Source: Albugo candida (lineage: Eukaryota; Oomycota; Peronosporomycetes; Albuginales; Albuginaceae). From it: 64,000 bases of DNA. The stretch lies in contig CAJNAR010000149.1 of assembly GCA_905220665.1 (NCBI GenBank), forward strand, positions 372,001-436,000. Direction: 5' to 3'. Within the stretch, counting starts at the first letter, position 1. Each line of letters starts with the position of its first letter. This document shows, piece after piece, positions 36,720 to 47,675 of this stretch. Position numbers and translations under genes: made by a program. The notes under the pieces are model-generated. The model was not told the origin of the DNA. It ran no database searches and saw only the letters and a program-made list of their open reading frames with translations.

Positions 36720-36880
36720 AATGTCTGAGGACGTCATACAAGGAGATGGATGCGCTTTACTATCCATTCACATAATCAATGTATCAGGCAATACCTTGCA
36801 CCTAGCGCGCTATTACAGGTATCCAATTTTTTGTGTTCAAGGTATACACTCTGTGCAATTTCGTATCTAAGATAAAAGAT

Positions 36881-36953
36881 TTCCCAAACCGGGACTCGAA
36901 CCCGGGTCGCGTGGGTGAAAGCCACGTATCCTAACCGCCTAGACTATTTGGGA
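36881..36953 (-). tRNA. tRNA-Glu (anticodon TTC)
   Basis: Read on the minus strand, a 73-nt cloverleaf forms: acceptor stem TCCCAAA paired with TTTGGGA and discriminator A, D-arm, anticodon loop CTTTCAC with anticodon TTC, and T-arm with the GGTTCGAGTCC B-box core. There is no intron. A run of four T follows on the minus strand (about 36,874-36,877), a pol III terminator. CCA is not encoded, as usual for nuclear genes. Confidence 0.95.
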
Positions 36954-38180
36954 GCTACAGTTCGATGTAGGAAGCTTTTTATAAAAACGTTTAGATAAAT
37001 AGCTGAATTAACTTTTTTGCTTCTCAACAAAAACAGATTTGCAAGAATCCTACAAGCCTTTGCTTTGCTATCATGAGGTAAGAAACCAAAATCTTCGAAC
37101 ATCATACATTCTTATAGAAACGAGCTTTAGTCCATCACAAACACAATTTAAAAAAATTGACGCTCTTCAGAGCTGGGTTGACTACATTTCACGCAAAATA
37201 CCGTCAGAATAATTAATCGATCGTGTCGGATAATTGACATGACTATTCATTGTAATAACGAGTTCATCAGATTTAGATGTGTAGCATCGACACAATTATG
37301 GAAGAAGTAATAACCTTTTTCGATCGAAATATTCTCTCGTACATTTCTCAGTAAGCTCCATCAAATGTGATCGAAAGCATAGCTACTACAAACGCCGGGG
37401 AGTAGTAAGACAGGCTCATACGAATTCGAAGAAAATTTAGAATCCATGCTCACTGTGATCAAATTAGGTTGAGGCAACAATGAATGCCTCTCGGGAGCTC
37501 CGATTATTGCAGTTATACAGTTGACCAAATTACCATTCTCTCACGCAACATCACGAGCCCCTCTGATAATTATGACAGGTTTAATGGGATTCCGCAATAT
37601 GAGGTGACGTGAACAACACATCGGATTGATTCGTATACCTAAGTATTACGAAGTCCGATCACATCACTTCGGTGGAACGCTATACATCCGTCGCTCCACC
37701 AATTATGTCGCAGATAATGATTCCATAATGCCGTGCCTAAATTGACTCACGTCCTTGATGTCGTGAAAAGACATCATCAGAAGCTCCTGTTTCTTCACAC
37801 TTGATTGTTCTAGCAATGGATTTGATGTCTCAGGATCAGCCCAGGCATAAAAGCTCAGCGTTTCGGTTCAAGAAACAGGTACAAGCTGATTTTATCAATC
37901 AATATGCATCGTAGCTTCACTCATAAAGGATCACAAGCACAGTAATCATTGCAAGAGACCGACCATTCCATATATGGCGTATATAGCTACATCCGCTGTC
38001 TTTACACTACGCCAAGAACGTCTAAGAAACTGCTTAATTTAGCACGGTAGGACTCATCGAGTATGCAGGAGCTAAATTGCAATCCACCCAGTCATAAAGT
38101 TACGTCTGGTGTTCTTCAGACTGGAAATAGAAAAGCGCTTTTATTCGATAAGAGCACGGTGCATCGGAGATAGGTTCGCC
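36954..38180. other. Intergenic, no gene seen
   Basis: About 1.2 kb between the tRNA and the large propeller/RING-like gene. No long frame, tandem repeat or known RNA gene was recognised. Confidence 0.6.
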
Positions 38181-41100
38181 ATGAATAGATGTGATACCAA
38201 AGCTTTGTTTAAGATAAAACGCATTTTCAGCATCGAAAGCAGCGAGGATGATAGTAAGAATTCATTTACGTCATTAGGAGAGTTCAATATCGACTCTTTA
38301 GCTGTGCACACGGATAGTTCAAAACAATACTTGGCTTTAGCGATTGGATCAAGCACAAAGAATGGGAAAGAGGCTTCGACAACTTCGATTGAATATCCTT
38401 CTCGCCCTCTAATAGTTCGAAGTATCGAAGAAGACGGGAAGCTGCGATTTTGGCGATTTTCTTTTACAAAGTGCTCCAGAAAATCAATCGATCGATCAAT
38501 GCCACTCTGTAGTTCTCCAACCAGGCGATCATCTTTTCCTTCTACTACGTCCATATCAGCATCCGTGGTCTCCCAAGCAGAGATTTCGAGTATTGAGAAG
38601 TCAAAGAACCCGGAACGCTTCGTTGCGCTCGACTTTAGCCCTGAGGGTGATTGGCTAGCTGCATTGTCCCTTATTACGAACGCTTTGTATCTTATCCCAA
38701 TTCAGTCTCTCATCAAAAAGACGCGTAAACATCAGGTGGAGAAATCCTATAAAGCTTCCACGCATGGGAATGATAGCCCCAATGTACGGAGCACCTGCGG
38801 CGTCGCTGTGGAAAAAGGGGTAATGACTCTTTCGCCAAGTGTGATGAATGTTCGAATGTCTTCTTATCTTCGGGCAAAAAATGAGGCTGGAGGCTGTAAT
38901 GGAGCAAAATATCGATCTCAAATTGCAAATGATAATTTGCTAATGAGTTCTTTAATACTATCACCTGATATTGGCACACTATCATGTTGTCGATGGTGGC
39001 GTAGCTCAAATGGAAAGAATTACTGTCTCATCGGGGGAACGACTAGCGTAATTTCGATTGTAAATATCGAGGAGAATCGAGAAGAGTGCCGATGCGATCT
39101 TGATCCACGACTGAAGAGTATGTCAACGCGGATTGAATCGATTGAGCTGCTCCATGAAACTGTCAATAAGCTGCCGCAATGCTCAATGTTGATAAAGATG
39201 AGAATGGTTTCCACTCAAGTATTCAGTGACACTTATGCAAACGAGAACGCTGCTAGATATCACAATAAATTTGCTACGACACCAGTTTCCTATTTCCGTG
39301 TCTTACTTGAAAGACATGTGATGGAGATACGCAGCGATGATCTCTCGAGACCGAACGGTACACTGAAAATCAAAACTTTGCAAGAGTATCAACACGAGAG
39401 GCTTTTTAGTCCTCAACGTATGCACAATGGCCACTTTGTAAAGGGTTTTACGAAACAGGTGCTCGAAGATCCCGCTACTACTCCAATTTGTCTATTCGCG
39501 ATCAATGGAACGCAGTACAGTGAGTCTTGGGTCGCCGCTTACTCAGCAATAGAACGAAGTGCGATGCTTTATTTGAATATCAATGAACAACCAAAATCAA
39601 TGTATACGTTCCCGCAGCTATTTGAGGAAGTGAACGATCTCACAAATGTTGAGATGCTGTACAGCTCAACCGATCTGATGCTTCTGCAAGGGAATTTGAA
39701 GGGAACAGTAGCTCAAGCAGACAGTCAACACGACCAAAAATATATAGCAGTGTGGGTATCTCTTCCTTCACGCCAAGTCGGAAAGGAGGACACAAAAGCA
39801 CAAGAAGCTCGCGTTGTGCATCATTTGCGTTTGCATGAAAATGAAAAGATCAAAGCAGTACTGCAAACAACGTCGATATCGAAGCAGCTTCCAAAAAGTG
39901 AGACAAGATGCCATGTGTCACTAGGTAATGAAACCTCACAAGCAGCAGGACAGACACTGTACATCATATGGACCGACCACAACGTCTACGAGTGCTATAC
40001 GCAATGGTCACGGCTGGCTTTGTTCACAGCACTAAGGGAAGAGTGTATAATGCTTTCAGATGCTCTTTGCATCGGTTATGCTCTGGGAGTAGATATGGCT
40101 TCTTTATGTGAAGTGGTAGCAGACACATTATGCGGTGATGACTGCTTAGAAGAGCCAACTAAATCAGCAATTGGAACAAGTAGAAAAATAATGCCAAATA
40201 GGGATATCGGCTGTGATGGCAATATCGACACAATGGTGCCATTCAAACACCATGAATGGATCAAAGAATTATATAGTGCATCGCGTGTTCAACCGCACAA
40301 AGGAATGGAACAGCTACGAGGTATCGGTGCGAATTTGCAGGCAATAGCCTTTGGCAAGCACTACACAGGGCCCTTTACGGACCATGTGAGCAACAGAAAT
40401 GAAATCCTGGCGACAATGAATGGATTGCAACCGGAGGAGGCGAGGCGGGTTGCTGAACTTTTGATTGATCTTCTTATGGAACAAAAAGCAAAAAGAGACT
40501 TTCTTTCTGAAGAAAAGGGCAATCGTGCATGTACGCGTCGTTCATCCGATGACAAAGAAGAACTAATAGAGGATTGGTTACTGCTTTTTTTGGAACAGAA
40601 TGTTGATTACGATTTCCAAGCCGTGATTGACATATGCATACATTGGGAACAGGTGGCTTTGGCTCTCAATGTGGGCCTGTTTCGGAATAGTATCGAACAC
40701 GTCTTCAAAAAAATACTTCAGGCCGGAATGGCATCGTCCGTTAGTACAAGCACGATCGAAAGCCTTCTTGTAAGGAATTCCCAGGTAGCACAATTACTCG
40801 CTGTTCCGGAAAATCACATCATCTTACGTCAACTGCCTAATCGAGTGCAACTGAGAATCATTTCATATGATGCTGACACTGTGCTGGAACATCGGGATTG
40901 GATAATCAGGAACAGCAACTCATTTTCTGTCCAACAATGTATCACTATCTTGGATCATTTCGCACTGCAGACAGCTGCGCTGTGCTTGAATCATAACCAC
41001 AATGACAAGTTCACAGATGTTGATGGCATATGTGAAAAACACTCATTCGAAGAAGCAGAGTTTTATTTGGCGTTGTTAATACGTGTAGTAGCCGAAATCG

Positions 41101-42329
41101 AGAAACCCGAGGATCCCAAATATTCACAATGGACTTTGCAGCAACATATAAAGTCAATGAAAGGATCGTACAGACCGTCCATAATCCTGACTCGTTGCGT
41201 GGATTACCAAAACTGGAATGCTGCCGCCGAGGTGTTTGAGGCCCATGATGGATGGATTGATGCAGTAGAATGTAGACTACGTTGCCATTCCATTCTAGCT
41301 GAAGCAGCGAGATCAGACTTTACGAAGATTGAACCTAATGACCTATTATGCTTGATACAAAGATTTGTCCAAGAGCCTTCGATCAATTCGAGTTTTGATC
41401 AAGAGACGAGAGAGTCAATATTCTCCCGGATATTGGTCAAGTGGTACGAGTTTGGATTCTCAATGTCCGAGTTGGAAATACATATACTTGATGAAAAGAA
41501 TTTTTGTCACTTGCAGCCGCTACTCTCCTCAATTCTGTACTCTGAAGTATCTGATCAGGTGAAAGATATTAGGATGGGGTTTGAGCGTAAGCACTCAAGC
41601 AGTGATGGTCTGGATACACATCGCAACTGGCTGGCACAATGCCGCGACCTTCCTTTTTCGGGCCGCTTATTATACAGGATTAGTCTCAGTCTTGTTAAGG
41701 CCCTGCAAGCTCAAGCGGAACACATTCCGACCAAAGCTAGAAATGTGAATGAAATGGTGGACGTGGTTCGAGGAAGCATTCTCGACAATGACAGAATGAT
41801 ATCTGCTATAGAAGTCCCATCTCATCTATCCCGACTTATTGGTAAAAGCGATCCACTTGAAACACACGTGGAAGTGTTCAGCTGCGGACATCTGTTCCCA
41901 AAGCGTGTACTCGAAGAAGACATCCTACCAGAATTTGAGACGCGAATGAATGCCTTGTCTTTGCCATTATTCCGAACAAAGATATTGCTCATAGAAGAAT
42001 GGAGGAAGCAAAATATCAGAGGAACATCGAAAGATAAGAACAGGCAGCTATCTGACTATAGAAGTGGCACGGTAATGGAAGTGCCATGTCCTCTATGCTG
42101 TTATAGTTATCTATGTTGGAATATTGAAGAACAGGACCGACAGTGCACCACAACGAGAGACGTGGATCGTATTGTCAAAAACGGGTCAGTGAACCCAAAG
42201 TCGAATTATTACTATATACATGCACAGGAGAACAAGCATCTGTCTCCTAGTGTGTACAATTCTAGCAACAAAGCCTTTGTCACGACAATCAAAATCGAAG
42301 AGTCAACGAAAAGTGCGGAAACAAAATAA
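38181..42329 (+). CDS. Large propeller/solenoid protein with C-terminal RING-like domain, unknown
   Basis: A single-exon protein of 1,382 residues from the ATG at 38181 (MNRCDTKALFKIKR); the frame is open upstream without another ATG. The first half looks like a divergent beta-propeller, with strands such as FVALDFSPEGDWLAALS and YCLIGGTTSVISIVNI and Ser-rich insertions. The second half is helical (LIEDWLLLFLEQNVDYDFQA, WNAAAEVFEAHDGWIDAVEC), with TPR- or clathrin-like pairs. Near the C-terminus FSCGHLFPKRVLEEDILPEF and, 70 residues on, VPCPLCCYSYL supply C-H and CxxC ligands of a RING-like finger, although the first CxxC of a classical RING is not evident. This layout is that of VPS8, VPS11, VPS18 and VPS41 class tethers, so a trafficking role is a reasonable guess. 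I do not recognise the orthologue. Confidence 0.72.
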   Translation: MNRCDTKALFKIKRIFSIESSEDDSKNSFTSLGEFNIDSLAVHTDSSKQYLALAIGSSTKNGKEASTTSIEYPSRPLIVRSIEEDGKLRFWRFSFTKCSRKSIDRSMPLCSSPTRRSSFPSTTSISASVVSQAEISSIEKSKNPERFVALDFSPEGDWLAALSLITNALYLIPIQSLIKKTRKHQVEKSYKASTHGNDSPNVRSTCGVAVEKGVMTLSPSVMNVRMSSYLRAKNEAGGCNGAKYRSQIANDNLLMSSLILSPDIGTLSCCRWWRSSNGKNYCLIGGTTSVISIVNIEENREECRCDLDPRLKSMSTRIESIELLHETVNKLPQCSMLIKMRMVSTQVFSDTYANENAARYHNKFATTPVSYFRVLLERHVMEIRSDDLSRPNGTLKIKTLQEYQHERLFSPQRMHNGHFVKGFTKQVLEDPATTPICLFAINGTQYSESWVAAYSAIERSAMLYLNINEQPKSMYTFPQLFEEVNDLTNVEMLYSSTDLMLLQGNLKGTVAQADSQHDQKYIAVWVSLPSRQVGKEDTKAQEARVVHHLRLHENEKIKAVLQTTSISKQLPKSETRCHVSLGNETSQAAGQTLYIIWTDHNVYECYTQWSRLALFTALREECIMLSDALCIGYALGVDMASLCEVVADTLCGDDCLEEPTKSAIGTSRKIMPNRDIGCDGNIDTMVPFKHHEWIKELYSASRVQPHKGMEQLRGIGANLQAIAFGKHYTGPFTDHVSNRNEILATMNGLQPEEARRVAELLIDLLMEQKAKRDFLSEEKGNRACTRRSSDDKEELIEDWLLLFLEQNVDYDFQAVIDICIHWEQVALALNVGLFRNSIEHVFKKILQAGMASSVSTSTIESLLVRNSQVAQLLAVPENHIILRQLPNRVQLRIISYDADTVLEHRDWIIRNSNSFSVQQCITILDHFALQTAALCLNHNHNDKFTDVDGICEKHSFEEAEFYLALLIRVVAEIEKPEDPKYSQWTLQQHIKSMKGSYRPSIILTRCVDYQNWNAAAEVFEAHDGWIDAVECRLRCHSILAEAARSDFTKIEPNDLLCLIQRFVQEPSINSSFDQETRESIFSRILVKWYEFGFSMSELEIHILDEKNFCHLQPLLSSILYSEVSDQVKDIRMGFERKHSSSDGLDTHRNWLAQCRDLPFSGRLLYRISLSLVKALQAQAEHIPTKARNVNEMVDVVRGSILDNDRMISAIEVPSHLSRLIGKSDPLETHVEVFSCGHLFPKRVLEEDILPEFETRMNALSLPLFRTKILLIEEWRKQNIRGTSKDKNRQLSDYRSGTVMEVPCPLCCYSYLCWNIEEQDRQCTTTRDVDRIVKNGSVNPKSNYYYIHAQENKHLSPSVYNSSNKAFVTTIKIEESTKSAETK

Positions 42330-42406
42330 GTAATAAAAGGAAGTACAGCGAAACGCTTAATGGAAATACATGCGCGCGAATGTTAGGTTATTGACAGCTG
42401 AGCATC

Positions 42407-44257
42407 TCAGTTTGTCTCAGTTCGATTAGGAGCAGCAAAAGCGTTGGAAGTGCTGGAGAATTCGACAGATCGGTTTTGAGGCCAAGCTGGTTTCGAATCG
42501 GCCCATATATTGATGGTTTCGAATGTCGCTGGTCCGTAAGATACAACGGAAATGCCATCAGATGCGCTTTTGGTAGCACAAGGGTAGATTCGGGCGGATA
42601 GGGCCACACGGTCATTGACAAATACTTCCACCACGGAAACGTCAACGAAAATGCGAAGTTTTACCTTCTCTTTTCTGATAATACATCGTCCAGTACTTCC
42701 ATCAGCAATTTCGAAAGCTTTGAAAAATGCATTGTTGGATTCTGTGACTGGTTTGTGATCAGGTGTGACCTCCGCGCACGACATATCACAGCTATTGGTT
42801 CGATTGATGGTTATCATGTGACTGACGTCATCGTAAACCACTTCGGTGAATTCCTCATTGTTAAGACCACGTCGAACACGGAAACCAAAGCGCGATCCAG
42901 TGAAATTAGAGACTTCTGCGAGAATCTCGAAGGATTTGCTGTTCACTGGAAGCACTTGCTCCTTGTCGGTTACATTGAGATTTGCGATAGTCCATGATTT
43001 TGATCCGCGCATTTCTGTGAGTGCTTCCAATGGTTGGAAAGCCAGAGTCTTGATGGTACTGATAAAATATTTATCACTCCCACATTCTGAAAACCCTCGT
43101 TTTGTCACAACCCAAGGTGATCTAATGGAAAGATGATCTAATGGATCGAAAACATTGGCGATCGTGGTGATTTTTACTTCACGTGGCAGAGCATGTATCC
43201 CGTTCCAGCCTTGTATTTGCTCTTCTCTTCCATTCTCTTCCGTTATCCAGGCATAAACGATCGTCTTACCCGTCACTGGATCCTTCATCACGGTGCTCGC
43301 ATACCAGACACTGCGATCTGCGAATCCGACCATCTTGGGATCGAAAGTAACGTTAGTATCATTCTTTACGAAATCTCCAGCCATCCACAGTACGTAATGA
43401 CGATCGACATTTTCGACTGATGTGAGGAAGACGTTGTACATATTTCCGTCCTCATCTGGAAGCTCCATATACACAGTCATTTCGAAATTGTATCCAAAGT
43501 CACCGCTCAAGAAGGGGTGGTAGAAAGTCGAATTGATTGTTCGCGAGAAAAGCTGTCCATGAAAATCCCATGACAGGTAATTCTTCCCAATATATAGAAA
43601 AAGACATGGCCCTTTACCTCGGATACCACCTGAAACAAGCATGTACGAGTTCAAACCACTATTGGTATTCTGGAGACCAAGAGCAGTGTCCAAGGACTTG
43701 GATTGGAATATATATGGATCACGCCACCCGGTCAAATCATATCCTGGCGGACCATTTTCAATCACAGGAGTAGGGTACTTTTGCCAGGTGATACCATTGT
43801 CCAGAGTTGTAGCAGTCATGACGTGTTCGCCGCTTAAGTAGGCGAGCTTGAAGTTATCTGGCAGTCGACTTATACCAGTATAAAAGATGTACATTTGTCC
43901 GTTTATGAAAGATTTGACTGCTTGGCCCGAGAAAACACCCATGTGGTCCCATTTGCTGTCAGGCATAAAGGCGATCGGAAGATCAGTCCACTCCACCTGA
44001 TTATGGGACACGGCATGACCCCAGTGCATATTGCCCCACTTGGTTCCAGTAGGATTAAACTGATAAAACATATGATACAACTGCGTCTCACTATCGAAAT
44101 ATGGAGCGCAAGGATCGTTCATCCAGTCATATGGAGCGATAAAGTGATAGATAGTTCGGTGTTTGTAAAATAGTGGATCTTGTTTCTCGACTTGAAAGGC
44201 GAATAGCTTGGAAGCATAAAACCACAATGTCGCTGAAGTAATCACAAAATTTCTCAT
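42407..44257 (-). CDS. Secreted glycoside hydrolase family 32 (fructosidase/invertase)
   Basis: GH32 enzymes cleave sucrose or fructans with retention of configuration. The start at 44257 gives MRNFVITSATLWFYASKLFAF, a good signal peptide; an upstream in-frame ATG at 44326 would add 23 residues and bury it. Catalytic landmarks: the nucleophile motif WMNDPCAP (instead of plant WMNDPNG), the transition-state motif WRDP, and an acid/base Glu most likely in YNFEMTVYMELPDE. Other hallmarks are YHMFYQFNPTGTKWGNMHWGHA and FADRSVWYASTVMKDP. The C-terminal 200 residues form the beta-sandwich, ending FVDVSVVEVFVNDRVALS and YPCATKSAS. It has no intron and about 616 residues. WMNDPCAP is shared with a secreted fungal group of GH32, which raises transfer from fungi as a possibility. 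Confidence 0.93.
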   Translation of the reverse strand: MRNFVITSATLWFYASKLFAFQVEKQDPLFYKHRTIYHFIAPYDWMNDPCAPYFDSETQLYHMFYQFNPTGTKWGNMHWGHAVSHNQVEWTDLPIAFMPDSKWDHMGVFSGQAVKSFINGQMYIFYTGISRLPDNFKLAYLSGEHVMTATTLDNGITWQKYPTPVIENGPPGYDLTGWRDPYIFQSKSLDTALGLQNTNSGLNSYMLVSGGIRGKGPCLFLYIGKNYLSWDFHGQLFSRTINSTFYHPFLSGDFGYNFEMTVYMELPDEDGNMYNVFLTSVENVDRHYVLWMAGDFVKNDTNVTFDPKMVGFADRSVWYASTVMKDPVTGKTIVYAWITEENGREEQIQGWNGIHALPREVKITTIANVFDPLDHLSIRSPWVVTKRGFSECGSDKYFISTIKTLAFQPLEALTEMRGSKSWTIANLNVTDKEQVLPVNSKSFEILAEVSNFTGSRFGFRVRRGLNNEEFTEVVYDDVSHMITINRTNSCDMSCAEVTPDHKPVTESNNAFFKAFEIADGSTGRCIIRKEKVKLRIFVDVSVVEVFVNDRVALSARIYPCATKSASDGISVVSYGPATFETINIWADSKPAWPQNRSVEFSSTSNAFAAPNRTETN

Positions 44258-44326
44258 GCTTGGGTGCGCTGCCAATGTTGATCTGAAGCGGAAAAACCAA
44301 AAGTGAGAGACCCTAATTGTTTGCAT

Positions 44327-45217
44327 TGCTACGGTTACACTATCAGCACTCCGGATTGTTCATGTCGTAAATTGTGCGAGCGAATGTGGAAGGATCTGGT
44401 CTTCCCGCTTTAATTGATCCATTTGTGTCACGAAAACTTGATTTTCGACTGCGGTACTTCAACCCGAGCCGCGAACTGGCGAAATTGATGCAATTGAGCC
44501 AACTTATTTGGTGTTCTACGCAAAAGTTCTGACGGACTCGACTTGAACTTGAGAAATTAGAAGCTAGCGTGCAACGTTTGGCAGTTCTTTCGATTCTATT
44601 TGGTGAATGTTTACTTTCCTATTGCGGTAAAACCTGTCTTTAAATGACAAGATGATACTTTACTGCAGCTGACTCCCTTCGAATCCCTTACACTTTATAC
44701 AGAATGACTTACGTTGGAGAAAGCCTCTATCCATGTGGAGAATCCGATCGAAGCAACGCGAAGTGCTCAACAAAACTCCATACAAGTCCAAAAATCTTCA
44801 CATTAATGACGGGAATATAATGACTGGCTCTCGAGCACGCACACAATAGCTAGAAGGGGACATGCTTGCATCAAGGCATGTGCAAATATGTACATTCAAA
44901 AGTGACAAGCGTCCTCTCGGATTAAGAAATCACGCCATTCACGCATCCCAGTTCGTTAATCGTGAGCTACATACATAATTCAGCCTGCGATCGATTTTTA
45001 AAGCAGGAATAGACCGCAAACATTCTCCCTGTGGAATCAAACTTGCGTGTTATAGCCTATGTATTACATGTCAATTGCAGCTGGATGCAGTCATTACAGT
45101 GGAGTCGGTGAGGATGCACAGCATCGATCTTGGGGCACACAGTTCAGTTACCTGGCTAATTATAGAGGAGGTGACGAGAGGGTGCTCATTAACTATATCG
45201 CTTTGATTTTTGGTACG
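44327..45217. other. Intergenic, divergent promoters of GH32 and 5-phosphatase
   Basis: About 0.9 kb without a supported gene. An open frame from 45059 runs into the 5-phosphatase gene, but its first 53 residues have no recognisable features; they could be a longer N-terminus or leader sequence. Confidence 0.5.
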
Positions 45218-47675
45218 ATGGCGACGGAGCTTTCTCGGCAAGATAAAGATATGAGCTTGAACAAAGATCTTATGATGCCACCTGGAAAACTAAGTGATGA
45301 TTCCGTACTTGCGGTTAGCGATATTACTCTTGAGGAGGTATCCACGCATCTTTAATTGCACTGAGATCCTCAACTTCTTGTATCCTGGTAAAGATTCCAT
45401 ATTCTCAAGGATCCTCGGGACAAAGGCAGTCACCCAAGGCAAATAATCAAGAATCGTTGCGGATACTGATCGCGCAAGTTTGTTGTCAGATTGAGGCAAT
45501 ACTTTTCATTGATCTCATCTATTTGCACATTTCAGATCGTGGAATGTTGGAAATGCAATGCCACCTAAAGAAATCAGTCCGTGGATTCCACTTGGAGGTG
45601 GTAATTTCGACATAGTAGCAGTTGGTTTGCAAGAGTCGAATTATAAAGAGAAGGATCGCGATGAGAAGGACTCTGCTGTCATCGGGATTGAAGAAATTCA
45701 TCAGGAAGTTTTCGATATTACGGAGGTCCAGTTCAAGATAGAAAGCACGCTAGATAGCGAAGATAGAATATGCTTGGATAGTTCTCCAGTGCTGTCTTCC
45801 TTTAGTCAGTCAGGAAGTTATATTGCAGATCTAAAGCCGAATGATGGGATTAATGATTCCGGTGGTCAAGATGTAATTATAAAGCGTCCACGGTCGCATA
45901 AATCATATCGGAAAGTGAAGCGGATTGTGCGTAAAGTAAGCGAAAACATCAGGGAGTCTGTCTCCGAAGTTTTTGACTACCCTTTCAGCAAGCAGTTGCA
46001 TCAACAATTGGGAGAGCAGTACATATTAGCAAACAAAGTTGAATTGATGGAAATGAGACTATTTCTCTTCGTACACGAAAAGCATACAGTGACTGCTTTT
46101 GAAAAAGTATCAATACCAACAGGGCTTGGCAGTGTACTAGGAAATAAGGTGAGGTGGTGTCCGAATCACACCTGATATCAGCAATTGACAATTTTAGCTT
46201 TAGGGCGGACTCATACTGAAGTGTGTCATCTCGAACACGTCCTTGTGCTTTGTGAGCTGCCATTTAGCTGCTCATCAAGATCAGAAATACTTAGAAAAGC
46301 GCAACGCCGATGTACGTGATAGTACAATTTTATATGTGGTCGGAACCTGATAATCGTCTGACAGTGTGCCGCCATATTGGGGGCCCATGTGGGAAAAAAG
46401 CATGTTTCTCTGGATCATCAGTTTGATTACTGCTTCTGGTTTGGTGACTTGAATTACCGGATTGATTTACATCATGCTCCTAGCAACGATGCTACTGATG
46501 CAGTTGAACTGAAGAATCTCATTCCAGTCAAGAATGGAATGCCCGATGGAGCGTCAAGATCACTTTCTCATGAAGCTCATTTCAAACGGGTTCTTGAGCT
46601 AGTGCATGCTAGAAAGTGGGGCATTTTAAATGAGAACGATCAGCTGAAACATCAGATGGATTTGAAACGAGCGCTGTCGGGGTGGCAGCTTCCTCTAGCT
46701 TATTTTGCTCCAACATTCAAAAGGGTGCGCAATGCTGAAAGTGAATACAATGTTGGTATCAAAATTGCGTTCTAGTACATCGTACTTACATTGGAACATG
46801 CTAGGATCAGCGAGTGCCTTCATATTGTGATCGCATTTTATATACTTCACTTCCCGGGTACCGAGAAAAGATTCAGTTGGATTATTTTTCCAGTATTGAG
46901 TCCCTCAGAACTAGCGATCACAAACCTGTACATGCAGCTTTTACCATCATACCGACAAACCCTCTTCTGATCAATACGCGCCTATCAATTGCTGATATGA
47001 GTCAGATTGATATCGCTGACCTATCTGCAAGGAATTTACTGGCGATGGACATCACAGGAACAAGTGATCCTTATGTAACGTCTTGCAATGGATTTTGCTT
47101 GAAGGAAATCATCATTCGTCAGTGTAGATCAAGTTTGGTACCGTTCCCAAAAAGGCTCTGCAAATTGATTCTACGGGCTCACATCCAGTTACCGCTATCA
47201 GGAAGGCAACACTTTATCCAAGGCAAGTATTCTTTTGTTGCCTGCGTTGTGCATCCCTCTATATACATAACTTATTTCCATTCTGCAGCTGGAAAAATCA
47301 TCAGATTCCAAAACTAAGGGTCCTTGCGAATAACCGAGAAGAAATCTCAAAAATACATTTGGTTTTTGTATTTTTGGACCACGACGCAACTTCTATGGAT
47401 GATGTTCTAGGTGTGATTTATCTTGTGTTTCATAGAAGCGTTAGACTTTACTTGACTTCTCTGTAGGTACTTTTGTACTGAATTTGGCCGATGTATCCAC
47501 TGCGAAACCACACTTTCAATGTTTTGGAGGGGAAATATACTTACATGGAAGAGCAGCAGGAAGTATCAACGGCAAGATCCGTATCACTTTACCGTCTAAA
47601 CTCGACAAAGCACAAGAGGGATTCATTCCCATTCCACGGATGCAAATGACGAAATGCGCCTGCCACATCACATAA
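45218..47675 (+). CDS. Inositol polyphosphate 5-phosphatase with C-terminal C2 domain
   Basis: The enzyme removes the 5-phosphate from PI(4,5)P2, PI(3,4,5)P3 or soluble inositol phosphates. From the ATG at 45218 (MATELSRQDKDMS; 45059 is an alternative) the exons give a Ser-rich N-terminus, then LRILIA/SWNVGNAMPP, DIVAVGLQES, a basic insert, FVSCHLAAHQ, FDYCFWFGDLNYRID and RVPSYCDRILY, SDHKPVHAAF, which are the conserved catalytic and metal-site motifs of this family. The C-terminus is a C2 domain (DIADLSARNLL, GTSDPY, TLYP/SWKN, VFVFLDHD) for membrane binding. About nine exons; introns 45338-45393, 45474-45535, then near 46149, 46314, 46750, 47075, 47223-47288 and 47412. Introns 45474-45535 and 47223-47288 are GC-AG with donor GCAAGT, forced by SWNVGN and by the TLYPSW motif. 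Confidence 0.9.

Noticed and set aside
42755..44173. Plus-strand frames antisense to the GH32 gene
   Set aside because: No motif, no splice logic; the minus strand carries a full conserved enzyme.
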